Both the position numbers and the translations under genes were made by a program. DNA of 64,000 nt. It comes from Spongospora subterranea f. sp. subterranea (Eukaryota > Endomyxa: Phytomyxea > Phytomyxea > Plasmodiophorida). The notes under the pieces were generated by a model. That model was not told the DNA's origin. It saw nothing but the letters and a program-made list of their open reading frames with translations, and did no database searches. Positions 11,921 to 21,703 of this stretch are shown one piece after another. The stretch spans positions 62,001-126,000 of the forward strand of contig JAUGWO010000112.1 in the NCBI GenBank assembly GCA_049724395.1, in the 5' to 3' direction. Positions within the stretch are counted from its first letter, which is position 1; each line of letters opens with the position of its first letter.

Positions 11921-12609
11921 TCCGGGTTGCGAGCACCCTTAAATGTGCGTACAGCAACCATAGTGCAACCATGTTTGAGGTCATGACCAACCACATATAG
12001 GATTATGAACAACCAAGAATTGGGTTATGAACACCCAAACCAGAATATGCGTAAAGTTAGGTCCCGACCACTGTTATTTCTGGGCAACCCAACCTCTTAT
12101 GAGTTCTACACAACCTGAAATTGGATCACCAACGACCAGAATAGGGTCATCGACACCTAATGTCAAGGCAAATTCACCTCGCTAAGGAAGGGACGATTTT
12201 AGATTGTAATTTTTTGTTTACTGCTTTTCCAATCGTTTTGCACACCTTCGTATTATTCATTACCGAACATTGTCGAAAGGGGAATGTTGTGAAACGAATT
12301 CGGCTACAAGAAGGTCATGTTAACACTACTGATGTTGTGCTAGCGAAAATAGACAGCCTCAAAATCGCTGAAAACTAAGATAATCAGAATAATAACCAGC
12401 CGTTCGCATTCGGCTATAGTGAGCGCGAACCTTCGTATTGGAGTATTCATTACCGAACATCGTCGAAAAGGGAATAATAATTTATTTATCTTGGGGATAC
12501 TATTTAGCACATATTTTATTTATATGTATCAATCAAGCTCGAGGGCCGGGCCCGCCAATCTGCCCCTCCCTGGACCAGCGGCTCGACCAGGACGAAGGCG
12601 GTGACCAAT
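11918..12609 (+). repeat. Left long inverted arm of the foldback element
   Basis: This arm is inverted relative to 14168-14846 and about 690 bp long, with clear but imperfect identity. It contains degenerate tandem motifs of the type atgaacaaccaagaattggg (11960-12160), two direct copies of attcattaccgaacat (12256 and 12446), and between them a transposase-coding scrap that reads VVKRIRLQEGH. Confidence 0.88.
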
Positions 12610-12867
12610 TGGTGCTCTTCCGGGAACGGGATTACCCCGACCTCGTCCTCGACCATTGATATTTCTGTGAACGCGACCGCGGTGTCGTCTGCGAACGTTC
12701 GCAGACCGGTTAACTAGACGCTGCACGGGTGCTGGCATTCCAGGTATTTGCTTCCCGCATGCTGGCACGCATGGATAACATGGACGCATATCCCAAACTT
12801 GGAGAAATATTGACAGGAGCATTGCTGTTGTTCAAGGACAATCAGCCAACCAATGGGTGGCATGTGT

Positions 12868-13710
12868 GATTTCGGCAAAGCAACGTGACGATGTACATCG
12901 CGCGTACCTTGTTCGCATTGTGTGCAAGTCGATTAACCGTAGATCGTCAGTTTCTTCGTGGACGAAATTACATTTCACCAGGTCGGATTTGAAAATACTA
13001 TGCGATGCCATGCCTTTTTTAACTGCTTTCAACGCAGATGCGTCTGGAATGCCGATCTCTACAGCAAACCAATCATTGCCATTGTCAGAGAACGATTCAC
13101 TAGTAGAGTCAGCCATAATCTGATTGCGGGGGTGTTGATGAACCTATCTTGGTTGTAGGCAATCCCAGGCAATCCCACTCTTGGGTGTTTCTGATCCAGT
13201 ATTGGGGTGGCCGTCAACTCCTTGGCGCACTTTTTCATTGAGAAAAAGAACTGGCCACCCTAATTTTGGTATATTACACCCACGGTAGGGTTTTAACCAC
13301 CACACTCAGGATTATCACCAACCTGGAATAGGGTCTTCGGCACCCAAATGAAAAAGTGCGCCATGGAGTTGACGGCCACCCCAATACTGGATCAGAAACA
13401 CCCAAGAGTGGGATTGCCTACAACCAAGATAGGTTCACCAACACCCCCGCAATCAGATTATGGCTGACTCTACTAGTGAATCCGTCTCTGACAATGGAAA
13501 TGATTTGTTTGCTGTAGAGATCGGCATTCCAGACGCATCTGCGTTGAAAGCAGTGAAAAAAAGCCATGGCATCGCATAGTATTTTCAAATCCGACCTGGT
13601 GAAATGTAATTTCGTCCACGAAGAAACTGACGATCTACGGTTAGTCGACTTGCACACAATGCGAAAAAGGTACGCGCGATGTACATCGTCACGTTGCTTT
13701 GCCGAAATCG
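12868..13710. repeat. Inner palindrome of transposase N-terminal exons
   Basis: Arms 12868-13239 and 13347-13710 are inverted copies, about 365-372 bp, separated by a 107-bp spacer (13240-13346). Each arm encodes the same Cys-containing segment, with YARCTSSRCFAEI as its hallmark, reading outward from the centre. The arms differ at several codons and by small indels, so they have diverged since duplication. The spacer is itself the inverted equivalent of the element's right terminus (14855-14962). Confidence 0.88.
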
Positions 13711-14150
13711 TCGACCAAGATAACATGTTCTGTGGGGTAAAATATGCGATCAACACATGCCAGATAGATGGAACGTCCGAAATCTTTCAGCAAGGGCTTC
13801 ACCTTGCCGAAATGGAGGAAAATGATGCTCGCTTCCCGTGCAAGCCTAAGGCAATCGGACTCATTGGAGTTGCCGTTGAACTGGTGTTTATTAAGTTGAG
13901 TTTCAGGTTACAACGCCTATGAAAAGAAATTTCGCTTCACTTCTGCACGACGATCCCAGACGGACGCCGAAGTTATTACAAAAGCATCTTACCAGGTGCT
14001 GCAGGGCCCTGGAGTTTGGGGAAATTGAGAGGGTACCGATGCCAAGTTTGCAACAAATACAGAATGTTGTGAAAAGGATTCGGTTACAAGAAGGCCATGC
14101 GAACACTACTGATGTGGTTCTAGCAAAATTGTCAGCCTTAAAATCGCTGA
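13460..14150 (+). pseudogene. MULE-type transposase N-terminal fragment
   Basis: The frame starts MADSTSESVSDNGND at 13460. After a one-base slip in an A-run near 13555-13562 it continues through SHSIFKSDLVKCNFVHE and YARCTSSRCFAEI to an acidic stretch ending about 13920. A second block (13919-14150) has PSLQQIQNVVKRIR and DVVLAKLSALKS, resembling the region just upstream of the DDE core in MULE transposases. No catalytic domain follows because the right arm begins. The paired cysteines suggest a FAR1/MuDR-like DNA-binding domain, but this is inferred from pattern only. Confidence 0.6.
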
Positions 14151-14167
14151 CAACTGGGATACTCTAC

Positions 14168-14846
14168 ATTGGTCACCGCCTTCGTCCTGGTCGAGCCGCT
14201 GGTCCAGAGAGGAGCAGATTGGAGGGCCCGGCCTTCGAGCTTGATTGATACATATAAATAAAATATGTTTCTAAATATCCCCAAGATAAATAAATTATTA
14301 TTCCCTTTTCGACGATGTTCGGTAATGAATACTCCAATACGAAGGTTCGCGCTCACTATAGCCGAATGCGAACGGCTGGTTATTATTCTGATTATACCAG
14401 TTTTCAGCGATTTTGAGGCTGTCTATTTTCGCTAGCACAACATCAGTAGTGTTAAGATGACCTTCTTGTAGCCGAATTCGTTTGACAACATTCCCGTTTC
14501 GACAATGTTCGGTAATGAATAATACGAAGGTGTGCAAAACGATTGGAAAAGCACTAAACAAAAATTTACAATCTAAAATCGTTCCTTCCTTAGCGAGGTG
14601 AATTTGCCTTGACATTAGGTGTCGATGACCCTATTCTGGTCGTTGGTGATCCAATTTCAGGTTGTGTAGAACTCATAAGAGGTTGGGTTGCCCAGAAATA
14701 ACAGTGGTCGGGACCTAACTTTACGCATATTCTGGTTTGGGTGTTCATAACCCAATTCTTGGTTGTTCATAATCCTATATGTGGTTGGTCATGACCTCAA
14801 ACATGGTTGCTGTACGCACATTTTAGGGTGCTCGCAACCCGGACTC
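14168..14846 (-). repeat. Right long inverted arm of the foldback element
   Basis: Reverse complement of 11918-12609 with scattered substitutions and small indels. It carries the same transposase-coding scrap on the minus strand (14491-14403) and the same degenerate motif field (14610-14840). Confidence 0.88.
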
Positions 14847-14962
14847 TTTTTCATTTGGGTGCCGAAGACCCTATTCCAGGTTGGTGATAATCCTGAGTGT
14901 GGTGGTTAAAACCCTACCGTGGGTGTAATATACCAAAATTACGGTGGCCAGTTCTTTTTCTA

Positions 14963-15370
14963 GGCTTTGGTGAGCACGTCCGCGATATTCTCCTCGCTGG
15001 GGCAGTAGACCAGCTCGATCCGGTTTGCCTCGACCATCTCCCGTACGAAATGGAATCGAACGTCGATATGTTTCGTTCGTTTCCTCGACCTGCCGTTCGT
15101 GGCGAGCGCAATCGTGCTCTGGTTGTCTTCCATGATCTTTGTCGCAGCTGTTTGCCCTTGGCCTATCTCCAATAACAGGTTCTTGATTATGGGCTCGTCC
15201 TCGCCGAGCTTCTTCGTTCGGTACTCCAGTGAGTAGCGGAAGGCCGCCCGAGCGTTCTGGGCGCGGTGTGTGTTCCTCAGGGCCGCCCACGCGTCTCTTG
15301 CTGTTGTGCAGTCGTAGATGTGAGGATATACTGGTCCTCGGATAGGGCCTGAATCAGGACCGAGAAACAC
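14963..15370 (-). pseudogene. Internally deleted copia polyprotein (gag joined to RNase H)
   Basis: The minus-strand frame begins with a gag-like part (ARDAWAALRNTHRAQ, about 15310) and passes straight into copia RNase H: KIMEDNQSTIALA (about 15130), RTKHIDVRFHFVRE, and CPSEENIADVLTKA at the end. Integrase and reverse transcriptase are missing, so this is a deletion derivative. The reading continues at 11920 on the far side of the foldback insertion. Confidence 0.82.
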
Positions 15371-15516
15371 GCACCGCGCCCAGAACGCTCGGGCGGCCTT
15401 CCGCTACTCACTGGAGTACTGAACGAAGAAGCTCGGCGAGGACGAGCCCATAATCAAGAACCTGTTATCGGAGAAGGCCAAGGGCAAACAGCTGCGACAA
15501 AGATCATGGAAGACAA
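15125..15516. repeat. Palindrome of copia gag/RNase H sequence
   Basis: The arms are about 15125-15270 and 15370-15516, near-identical inverted copies of roughly 146 bp around a spacer of about 99 bp. The right arm repeats the gag-RNase H junction on the plus strand, so it was copied after the internal deletion. A few indels separate the arms. Confidence 0.85.
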
Positions 15517-15520
15517 CAGC

Positions 15521-15671
15521 AGCGTTTGAAGAATGGGAAAACGATATCGGCTGGGAACCGTCAGAACACGAAGTCGATGAACCATACGTACCAAGATGGG
15601 AAGACTACGAGGAATGGAAAGAACCCGAAAACGTACAATTTGAAGAATATGAAATATTCGAACATCCGTAG
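15521..15671 (+). pseudogene. Acidic Trp-rich polyprotein tail fragment
   Basis: Immediately after the palindrome, a + frame without a start codon reads EEWENDIGWEPSEHEVDEPY, then PRWEDYEEWKEP, and stops at 15671. The acidic, Trp- and Glu-rich composition resembles the C-terminal tail of some retrotransposon polyproteins, but no domain is recognised. Confidence 0.35.
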
Positions 15672-15717
15672 GATTCTATAATACTCCTACAGTACACGGA
15701 TTCTCGTTTCAATTGGC

Positions 15718-16804
15718 AATTCTCCCGGGGTGGTGCAAGAAGGTCATATGTTGAAATTCCGTGTATCCAAGGAAATCGAGTTTGAAGGTTTACAATATGG
15801 ATAGGAGCGTTGGTTTCATTGACAAGTCCTGAGGCGGCTGTTGATATCTTACCTCGACCAGTACCCGATAGATGCGACCATCTGTTTTCATCGCTAGAAA
15901 AAACTGAGATTGGGCAAGTTTCCGCACGCTTTAGCGGTTATTTTCAAGAACAAACAGTGTGGATCCATTTATAAAGCAAGGACAAATTCAACTCTTCCCT
16001 CTGTTGTTAAAGGGTTTGATAACTCGTGCGGTTGGCCGTCCCACTAAATTTGTCATGGAAGTGGAAGACCCGATGGATGAACTTCGCGTTCGAGAACTTA
16101 TTCAACATAAAAAACATGCAAACTGGACTGTTTATTAAGAGAATTAAATTGCGATATTTCGTCGGTTCTCTGTTTTCTTTTTTTTACAGCTATTGCTGCT
16201 GTCAGTTGTGTTGGGTCTGGTGCAAGATATAAACCTCATCGAATTGACAGCAATAGGGTCTATGTTTTGGTCGCAAGCCAATTTGGTGCAATTGCATGGC
16301 TCCATATCATCAAGACGAAACCTTCGCGTTGGTTGCGCTTCCAAGTCATTGGGAGGGTAATCGTTGAAGTGCAGCATGTTCGTAATGTGGATCAGGAACA
16401 GGCGGTGTGGCGACCATACGGGGTAAAATCACTGCATCACCATTCGCAAACGGTGGCGACCTGGAGACGTCGAAGTGCGATCCTGACTGCACAGCGTGAG
16501 CAATAAATGGGTTGTCGAACGAGGAGCCCTGCATATCTAAACACGAAATGGCAAACTAATCGCTGTACTGTCTGAACCCTGGCCTCCACCATGAACCTAT
16601 TTTTAGAAATTGCCGTCGAAAAAAATGCGTGGGCACAATGGGGGCGACGCCGCCTTTTATTTCAAAAACAAAAATTGGCCTCCAAATAGGTACAATTTTT
16701 TAATATTTTCTTGTTCCTTTGAAAAAATCCTGGCCGACCATCTTAGTTACGCACTTTTTTCAATATACAGTATGACCTTCTTGCACCACCCCGGCCGGAG
16801 AATT
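15718..16804. mobile_element. Putative 1.09-kb terminal-inverted-repeat element
   Basis: The left end aattctcccggggtggtgca (15718-15749) is matched by its inverted counterpart at 16769-16804, about 32 bp with one 3-base gap. No transposase is recognisable inside; a poly-T tract near 16177 and short frames are all that is visible. The right end abuts the next element. A target-site duplication could not be defined. Confidence 0.5.
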
Positions 16805-17550
16805 AGGCCTCGGCAAGGTATGGTACTGTACGAGGTATTGGGTACGGTATTTTACCCCATCCAATACCTACAGTATACCAGTACCATTTAGGCTATTTAA
16901 ATCGTACCGGGTACGGTACACTTCACAGCTGTACCCGTACCTGTACGATTTTTAAAGACCGGCTGTGTCGTACCGTACCTATACCGTACCGTCAAAAACA
17001 TGGCCCTGGCCTGAAATACCCGTGCGTATTGCTGTGGTCGGTTTTAGACAAAGGCCTCGTCATAGCCGCGCACCACGAACCATTCCCGTTAATTTGAATC
17101 CAACTTTCATCTATATGCTTCTTCATATTGCCTAACGTGAGCCCAGACGTAGCTGACTTTGTGCCTTTTGCGGGATCCAGCCGTCGTGAGTAGTGGTTCC
17201 TCAGACAAGTCTTCAAATTCCACAACATTCGTATTTATTGAAGACTCGAGGTCTTCCATCACGTGGTGAACTGGTCTTTTTTCACTCGATAACGCGGTGA
17301 TTCAGGATCACGGCATGTCATGTCAGCTTCCGAGAATCGACAGCTCCATATAACGGGTTACGGGTATGGTACGCAGTCCTTAATTACAATGTACCTTCCC
17401 CTAACAACCGAAAAGGTACGGGTATAACGGGTACGATACAGACCCTGTACCCTCTACACCCGTACCTCGTACCCTATCTTTAAAAGGTACGGATTACGGA
17501 CTTTCAAATACCGGGTACTAAAGGTATCGTACCGTACCTTGCCGAGGCCT
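16805..17550. mobile_element. GTACC-rich MITE flanked by ATT
   Basis: The terminal inverted repeat is aggcctcggcaaggta at 16805-16820, with its complement at 17535-17550. The element is flanked on both sides by att, giving a possible 3-bp target duplication. Both subterminal regions (16819-17000 and 17345-17540) are packed with ggtac/gtacc words. There is no credible coding sequence. The 3-bp duplication hints at PIF/Harbinger mobilisation, which is inference. Confidence 0.7.
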
Positions 17551-17716
17551 ATTCGCAATGCAGAGTATACGCTAACGTACACTAAATGTACGTTGTCGAG
17601 CTGCTCGCCATCTGTTCGCTCTACGGTACGGTCCACGCGCATTTAACTCGTCATAATCTGTTGATTGCGATCTGAATCCTCAAGGTCTCGTAATAACATC
17701 ATCTTGGAGTTTAGCG

Positions 17717-19256
17717 ATGAGACCGACGGATTCTAATGTCCTTGGAGGGTATCATGAGGGCAATGATTTTAAGCGGACATATCAGGTATCTTTCATTTTA
17801 CGGCCTTTATTTGTAAAAACTGGGGCGACTATCAAATCCATTTTTTTTCTGTGGCAACGCCCATTACTTCCTGCTATTCTGACCATTTTTCTCAGGCCCA
17901 ACAAGAAAAAACATTCATTCAAAATCCATCTTCAGGAAAGGCGTTGCCCGATGTCCATACCAGCATTAAGGTATGTATTTCCTCATTGTCTCAGTACGAA
18001 TGACTCATGAGCTGCATAGGTTCATCATGCTCCCGGGGGCCGTAGTCAATGCCCATTTGGAACGAGTGCTGATGCGACAGCCACTCCAACTAGATCGAGA
18101 TCAAATTGTATGGAAACTCCTCCCAAATGGTCGAGATTTGTGTGCATAGATTGTAGCTGCTGCTGATATTTAATAATTTAGGAGCAAATCATGACTACGC
18201 CAGTAAAGACTCGGGAGACACGTTCATCACTTCCTGTGTTAGATTATCCTTCTGAATCTGCAAAAGTCACTGAAAGTGGGCCAACTTGTAACTTCTACGA
18301 ACATAAATTCTCTATTCATATTACCGTGACATCAAAATCGCTGTTTCTTTTTAGACAATGCTGGCTTTGGCAAGGCGCGTCCGGAGCAGCATACTTCTGT
18401 AAAAATTTATCATGCTCCTGGAGGCAAGTCTTCCATTTCGTTTGGTGACGATGAGCCTGCAGCCTGTCCGTAGTCGTCATATCTTTAGAATTTTAGTCTC
18501 TCTTAAATGTCTATCTCATAGGCCGCAAAGATAACAGGAATTCGCACATAACTGAAGTAGTTCCTGAAATCTGCGACGTATCTGTTCCCGGAAAGGCGAG
18601 GCCTGAGCAGCATACCTCAGTTAAAATTTTTCATGCTCCTGGTGGATCTTCCAGCATGGCAGGCATTTTTGGCGGACAGGTATCGACAAGCAGTTCGACT
18701 GGAGGTGTATTTACGTTGTTTTTGTCAGGACGTTACGCCGTCCTTTTCTCGCAGCAAAGAAAATTCGGACCACGACGTTGTCAACCTTTCTCCCGAGCCT
18801 CATTATTCGTCCCAGAAAAAAACTCATAACGTGCGCTTTTTTCTGACACGTTCAAAACTGACGCCAATTTAATATGGGTGCTTTCAATTCAGGCTAATCA
18901 AGAGTCGGAACCCTGCGACGAGGACGCATGGCCGGCCTCTCAGGTAAAAATCGCGTGATTTCTAATTCATGAGCCATTTTATAATCTGTCATCTGACGTA
19001 GTCACGACATCATACTCCTCAAGACCATCATGAAAAGGACCCTGTCTCATCATTTCGCACTGGACGCTCCAACGTGTCTGGTAAAGTAGAAACACCTGTC
19101 CACATTCCTTCTCGATATGCGCCAGGTATCAAGTTTGCTCTTCAAAAACGTCATACTTACACTCCAAGTTCAGGTGGAAAATCCAGCGGCAATATCATTT
19201 CCTGGGCAATGATGGCTATAGCAGATTTGTTTTGTCTGGCGAGCGATGGCAACTAA
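17717..19256 (+). CDS. Jupiter/HN1-like microtubule-associated protein with four APGG motifs
   Basis: Ten exons join in frame: 17717-17785, 17896-17970, 18020-18139, 18182-18287, 18355-18465, 18522-18679, 18729-18830, 18893-18943, 19002-19125, 19174-19256, giving about 332 aa. The protein is hydrophilic and low-complexity, punctuated by a repeated motif: VHHAPGGRSQCPFG, IYHAPGGKSSISFG, IFHAPGGSSSMAGIFGG and RYAPGGKSSGNIIS. The pattern PGGxSSxxxG is the hallmark of HN1/Jupiter, and is similar to plant SPIRAL1; both are small microtubule-binding proteins. Function is inferred from this motif alone. The last motif appears only when the 48-bp intron 19126-19173 is removed, which supports the splice model. 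The start codon is the first in-frame ATG; an upstream exon is possible. Expression signals are not recognisable. Confidence 0.65.
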
Positions 19257-19875
19257 AACTTATCTTTTCCACAACTGTGTTTACACGCACACTCAGCATC
19301 TCTTTTTTCATGAAAGCAGATATCTCGACCCTAAATGTCGTCATGAACCGTCGACTGTACTTTTGATATTCCCCCTGTTATAGTGATAGTTCCCTGTAAA
19401 TTCGCATCCTGAGCGGCGTTGATTTGTGTGTTTAGACGCGCGTGTTTTTGGCGCGGCTTTCATACCTGTCTACTGTAGGGCATACAACAACCGTAGACTC
19501 TCTTATAATTGATAGGGTCCGTGGACGGAAATTCAAACAATTATAAGAGAGTATCAATTATAAGAAATAAAAACTGCGTGCGCATTTTGCTTCTGCGTTC
19601 GCAAATATTAAGTGCGCTACTGCGAAACTGAAAAAAAAACAGCGGGAACTGCGCGGAGATGGTTTGACCCGGGAGTGTCGTCAAATCTCAGGCTCTTCGT
19701 TTGCAGCTCTGCTCGTTTCCCTGGTTGCTTGCTGTCTCGACGTCATTGATATGAATACGTGCGCTGGATGCAACGGCTCCATTAGTGGCCATCATCGGTA
19801 AGTTCACTCCCACCTGAGCTGATTGGAGAAGAGAAGATTTATAGAGTCTTAAGATGTCCTGGATGCTAGCGTTTC

Positions 19876-21090
19876 ATGCACCCCTTCTGCGGGAAACCGT
19901 TTGAAATGGATGCTGAAGGATACGGCCAACGCATCTGGTGCTCAAAGTCCGGAGTGTGCTTGCTCGGAAAACATGAACGGGCGCCGTCATCTGAATCAGA
20001 TCTGGAATCGGATAGCAATTCTGATACGATGACTGCTTCTGGCGAAGAAATAGTTCTCGTGTCTTGCGCCGCTGCCGATTGCTCTCAGCCTAGGTCCAAA
20101 CTCTCTTCGGAGCAGCGCTTGCAAATTTGGCAAAAACATTCATCCGCTCCGAGGTTGACTCAAATGAAGCTGGCTGAATGGGCTACCGCGGAGTTTGGCC
20201 TCGACAAATTGACACAAGCGACGATCTCGACAGTCCTATCGGATTTTCGTGGAAAGTCTGCAAAAGGTGGCAACCTAACTAATGAGCAAGTTGGAATGGT
20301 AATTGCGAAAAGCAAAGAGAAAGGTATGACGCAACAGAAGCTCAGGCACTGGACGAAGAAAGAGTTCAATCTAAAAAATCTACCGAGTCAATCAACGATT
20401 TCGAATATCCTCAATAACAAGCGCGGAATTCCTGACCAATTGAGCGAAAATACGCGCTACCTGAAAAGAAAGCGGATTCTCAAATCGCCTGAACTTGACA
20501 ACGTTTTAGCTGAATGGATCATCCAACGTCAAGAAAACAGAGTGATCTTAACTTGGAACCTAGTTCAGGCAAAAGCTCGGGATTTCGCCGACCGGTTAAA
20601 ACTTCCAGAATACCAGCGACCTAGTTTCTCAGATGGATGGCTTGAAAAGTTTTTGGATCGTCATGGCCTCAGGACTGTCGTGATGTCTGGCGAAAGCGGG
20701 TCCGCCGATGTTGTTGCAATCAATGCGGCTCTTCCTGAACTCCGGGCAGTAATTAAGGAATACGCACCACAAGACGTCTTCAATATGGACGAAACCGGAC
20801 TGTTCTATTGTCTCGCCCCAGATCGGACAATTGCAACGCGACAGCTGGAGGGCATGAAGAAGGATAAGACCCGGATTAGCATTGCCCTGTGTGCTAATTC
20901 TGATGGAACAGAAAAAGACGAGCTTTTGTTCATCGGACATGCTGCGAAACCAAGAGCATTCAACAAGAAAAATGGAAAGGAACTCAGATTTTTTTACCGG
21001 AATAACAAGAAGGCTTGGATGACTTCTCTGCTCTTTCAAGAATGGTTGCAGCTTTTTGACGCTGTGTGTTGGTGCATTGTCAAGAAGTAA
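19876..21090 (+). pseudogene. Tigger/pogo transposase, truncated (404 codons)
   Basis: Two helix-turn-helix segments of psq/CENP-B type (LAEWATAEFGLDKLTQATIS and the similar block ending PSQSTISNILNNKRG) precede a CENP-B-type DNA-binding region (FSDGWLEKFLDRHGL). The DDE core starts with VFNMDETGLFY, holding the first catalytic Asp, and continues through KDKTRISIALCANSDG to KKAWMTSLLF. The frame then runs into the inverted copy and stops. The second motif (LLLLDNAPTH) is present only in inverted or displaced form, and the third acidic residue is gone, so no active enzyme can be made. An upstream ATG (19751) with CAGC and a GTAAGT donor may represent a 5' exon, but the phase does not fit. Confidence 0.85.
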
Positions 21091-21263
21091 AAGGACACGA
21101 CGTTGCAGTCGTTTCATCCGAGAATCAAAAAGCTGCAACCATTCTTGAAAGAGCAGAGAAGTCATCCAAGCCTTCTTGTTATTCCGGTAAAAAAATCCGA
21201 GTTCCTTTCCACTGCAACGTCGTGTCCTTTTACTTCTTGACAATGCACCAACACACAGCGTCA
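20979..21263. repeat. Inversion with inverted duplications at both breakpoints
   Basis: Transposase segment A (20979-21060) is followed by inverted C (21059-21110), a 15-bp linker, inverted A (21126-21207), then C in sense (21212-21263). The order is A, C', linker', A', C. The normal gene order A-linker-C has therefore been inverted as a block, while 82 bp and 52 bp were duplicated at its two ends. Confidence 0.85.
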
Positions 21264-21284
21264 AAGCAATTATAAGAGAGTCTA

Positions 21285-21703
21285 CGGACACAATAATTAA
21301 CGTGGTGTGTACACCCGATCGGGAGATTGGGTAACATGTATTGGTGTACACTGTACACGAGTTGGATACAGTCCCCTTAAGTGACTGGTGTTGTACCCTT
21401 GGCGGGGCCTCCACACTCCATCTCGACCTCCGTCGCAGTGTATTACCGTAACTTGCTATTGTCACCACCGACCTATTGGTCACAAATCTCTCTGCATTTA
21501 TCGCTTGATATTGAGCGATTACCGCCCCGAATCGGTTATTGTCATTGCCCTAGCACAGCTTGGCGCACGCCTCCTGACTTGATTTCATTCTGTGCGCGAC
21601 CGGACGCTTAGACAACAATTTCCGCTAGCGGAGCGGAGTGTGTCACATTTAACTTGGGCCCAAGTTTCAACCGAACTTTGCACCGCCGTGTAGATAACAT
21701 ACC
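21285..21703. other. Intergenic region, presumed promoter of the CTDSPL2-like gene
   Basis: No coding motif is seen. The only notable element is a GTGTACAC-rich stretch around 21307-21358 containing partly inverted words (tgtacac / gtgtaca). Confidence 0.45.

Larger units (their letters stand above)
11921..14962. mobile_element. Foldback MULE-like element inserted in copia pol
   Basis: A 3.04-kb insertion bounded by a 12-bp duplication of target sequence (ggctttggtgag at 11909-11920 and 14963-14974). It has long inverted arms and a second palindrome inside. It carries transposase N-terminal coding sequence (13460-14150) but no catalytic domain. The right end reads, inward, tagaaaaagaactggccacc; the left end lacks the matching outermost ~116 bp, although that sequence is present internally at 13240-13346. 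Degenerate short tandem motifs fill the arms. The protein motif PSLQQIQNVVKRIR suggests MULE relationship; that is inference. Confidence 0.75.
19496..21282 (+). mobile_element. Tigger/pogo-type DNA transposon, internally rearranged
   Basis: Terminal inverted repeats gactctcttataattg (19496) and its complement (21267-21282) are flanked by TA on both sides (19494-19495 and 21283-21284), as expected for Tc1/mariner-pogo elements. The element encodes a DDE transposase. Its 3' half is disrupted by an inversion, and the C-terminal coding region is missing. An internal second copy of the terminal motif lies at about 19537-19556. Confidence 0.88.

Noticed and set aside
20629-21483. Long minus-strand frame (284 codons) opposite the Tigger transposase
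   Set aside because: It owes its middle part to the inverted transposase block (sense reading on the minus strand); the remainder is antisense of coding sequence.
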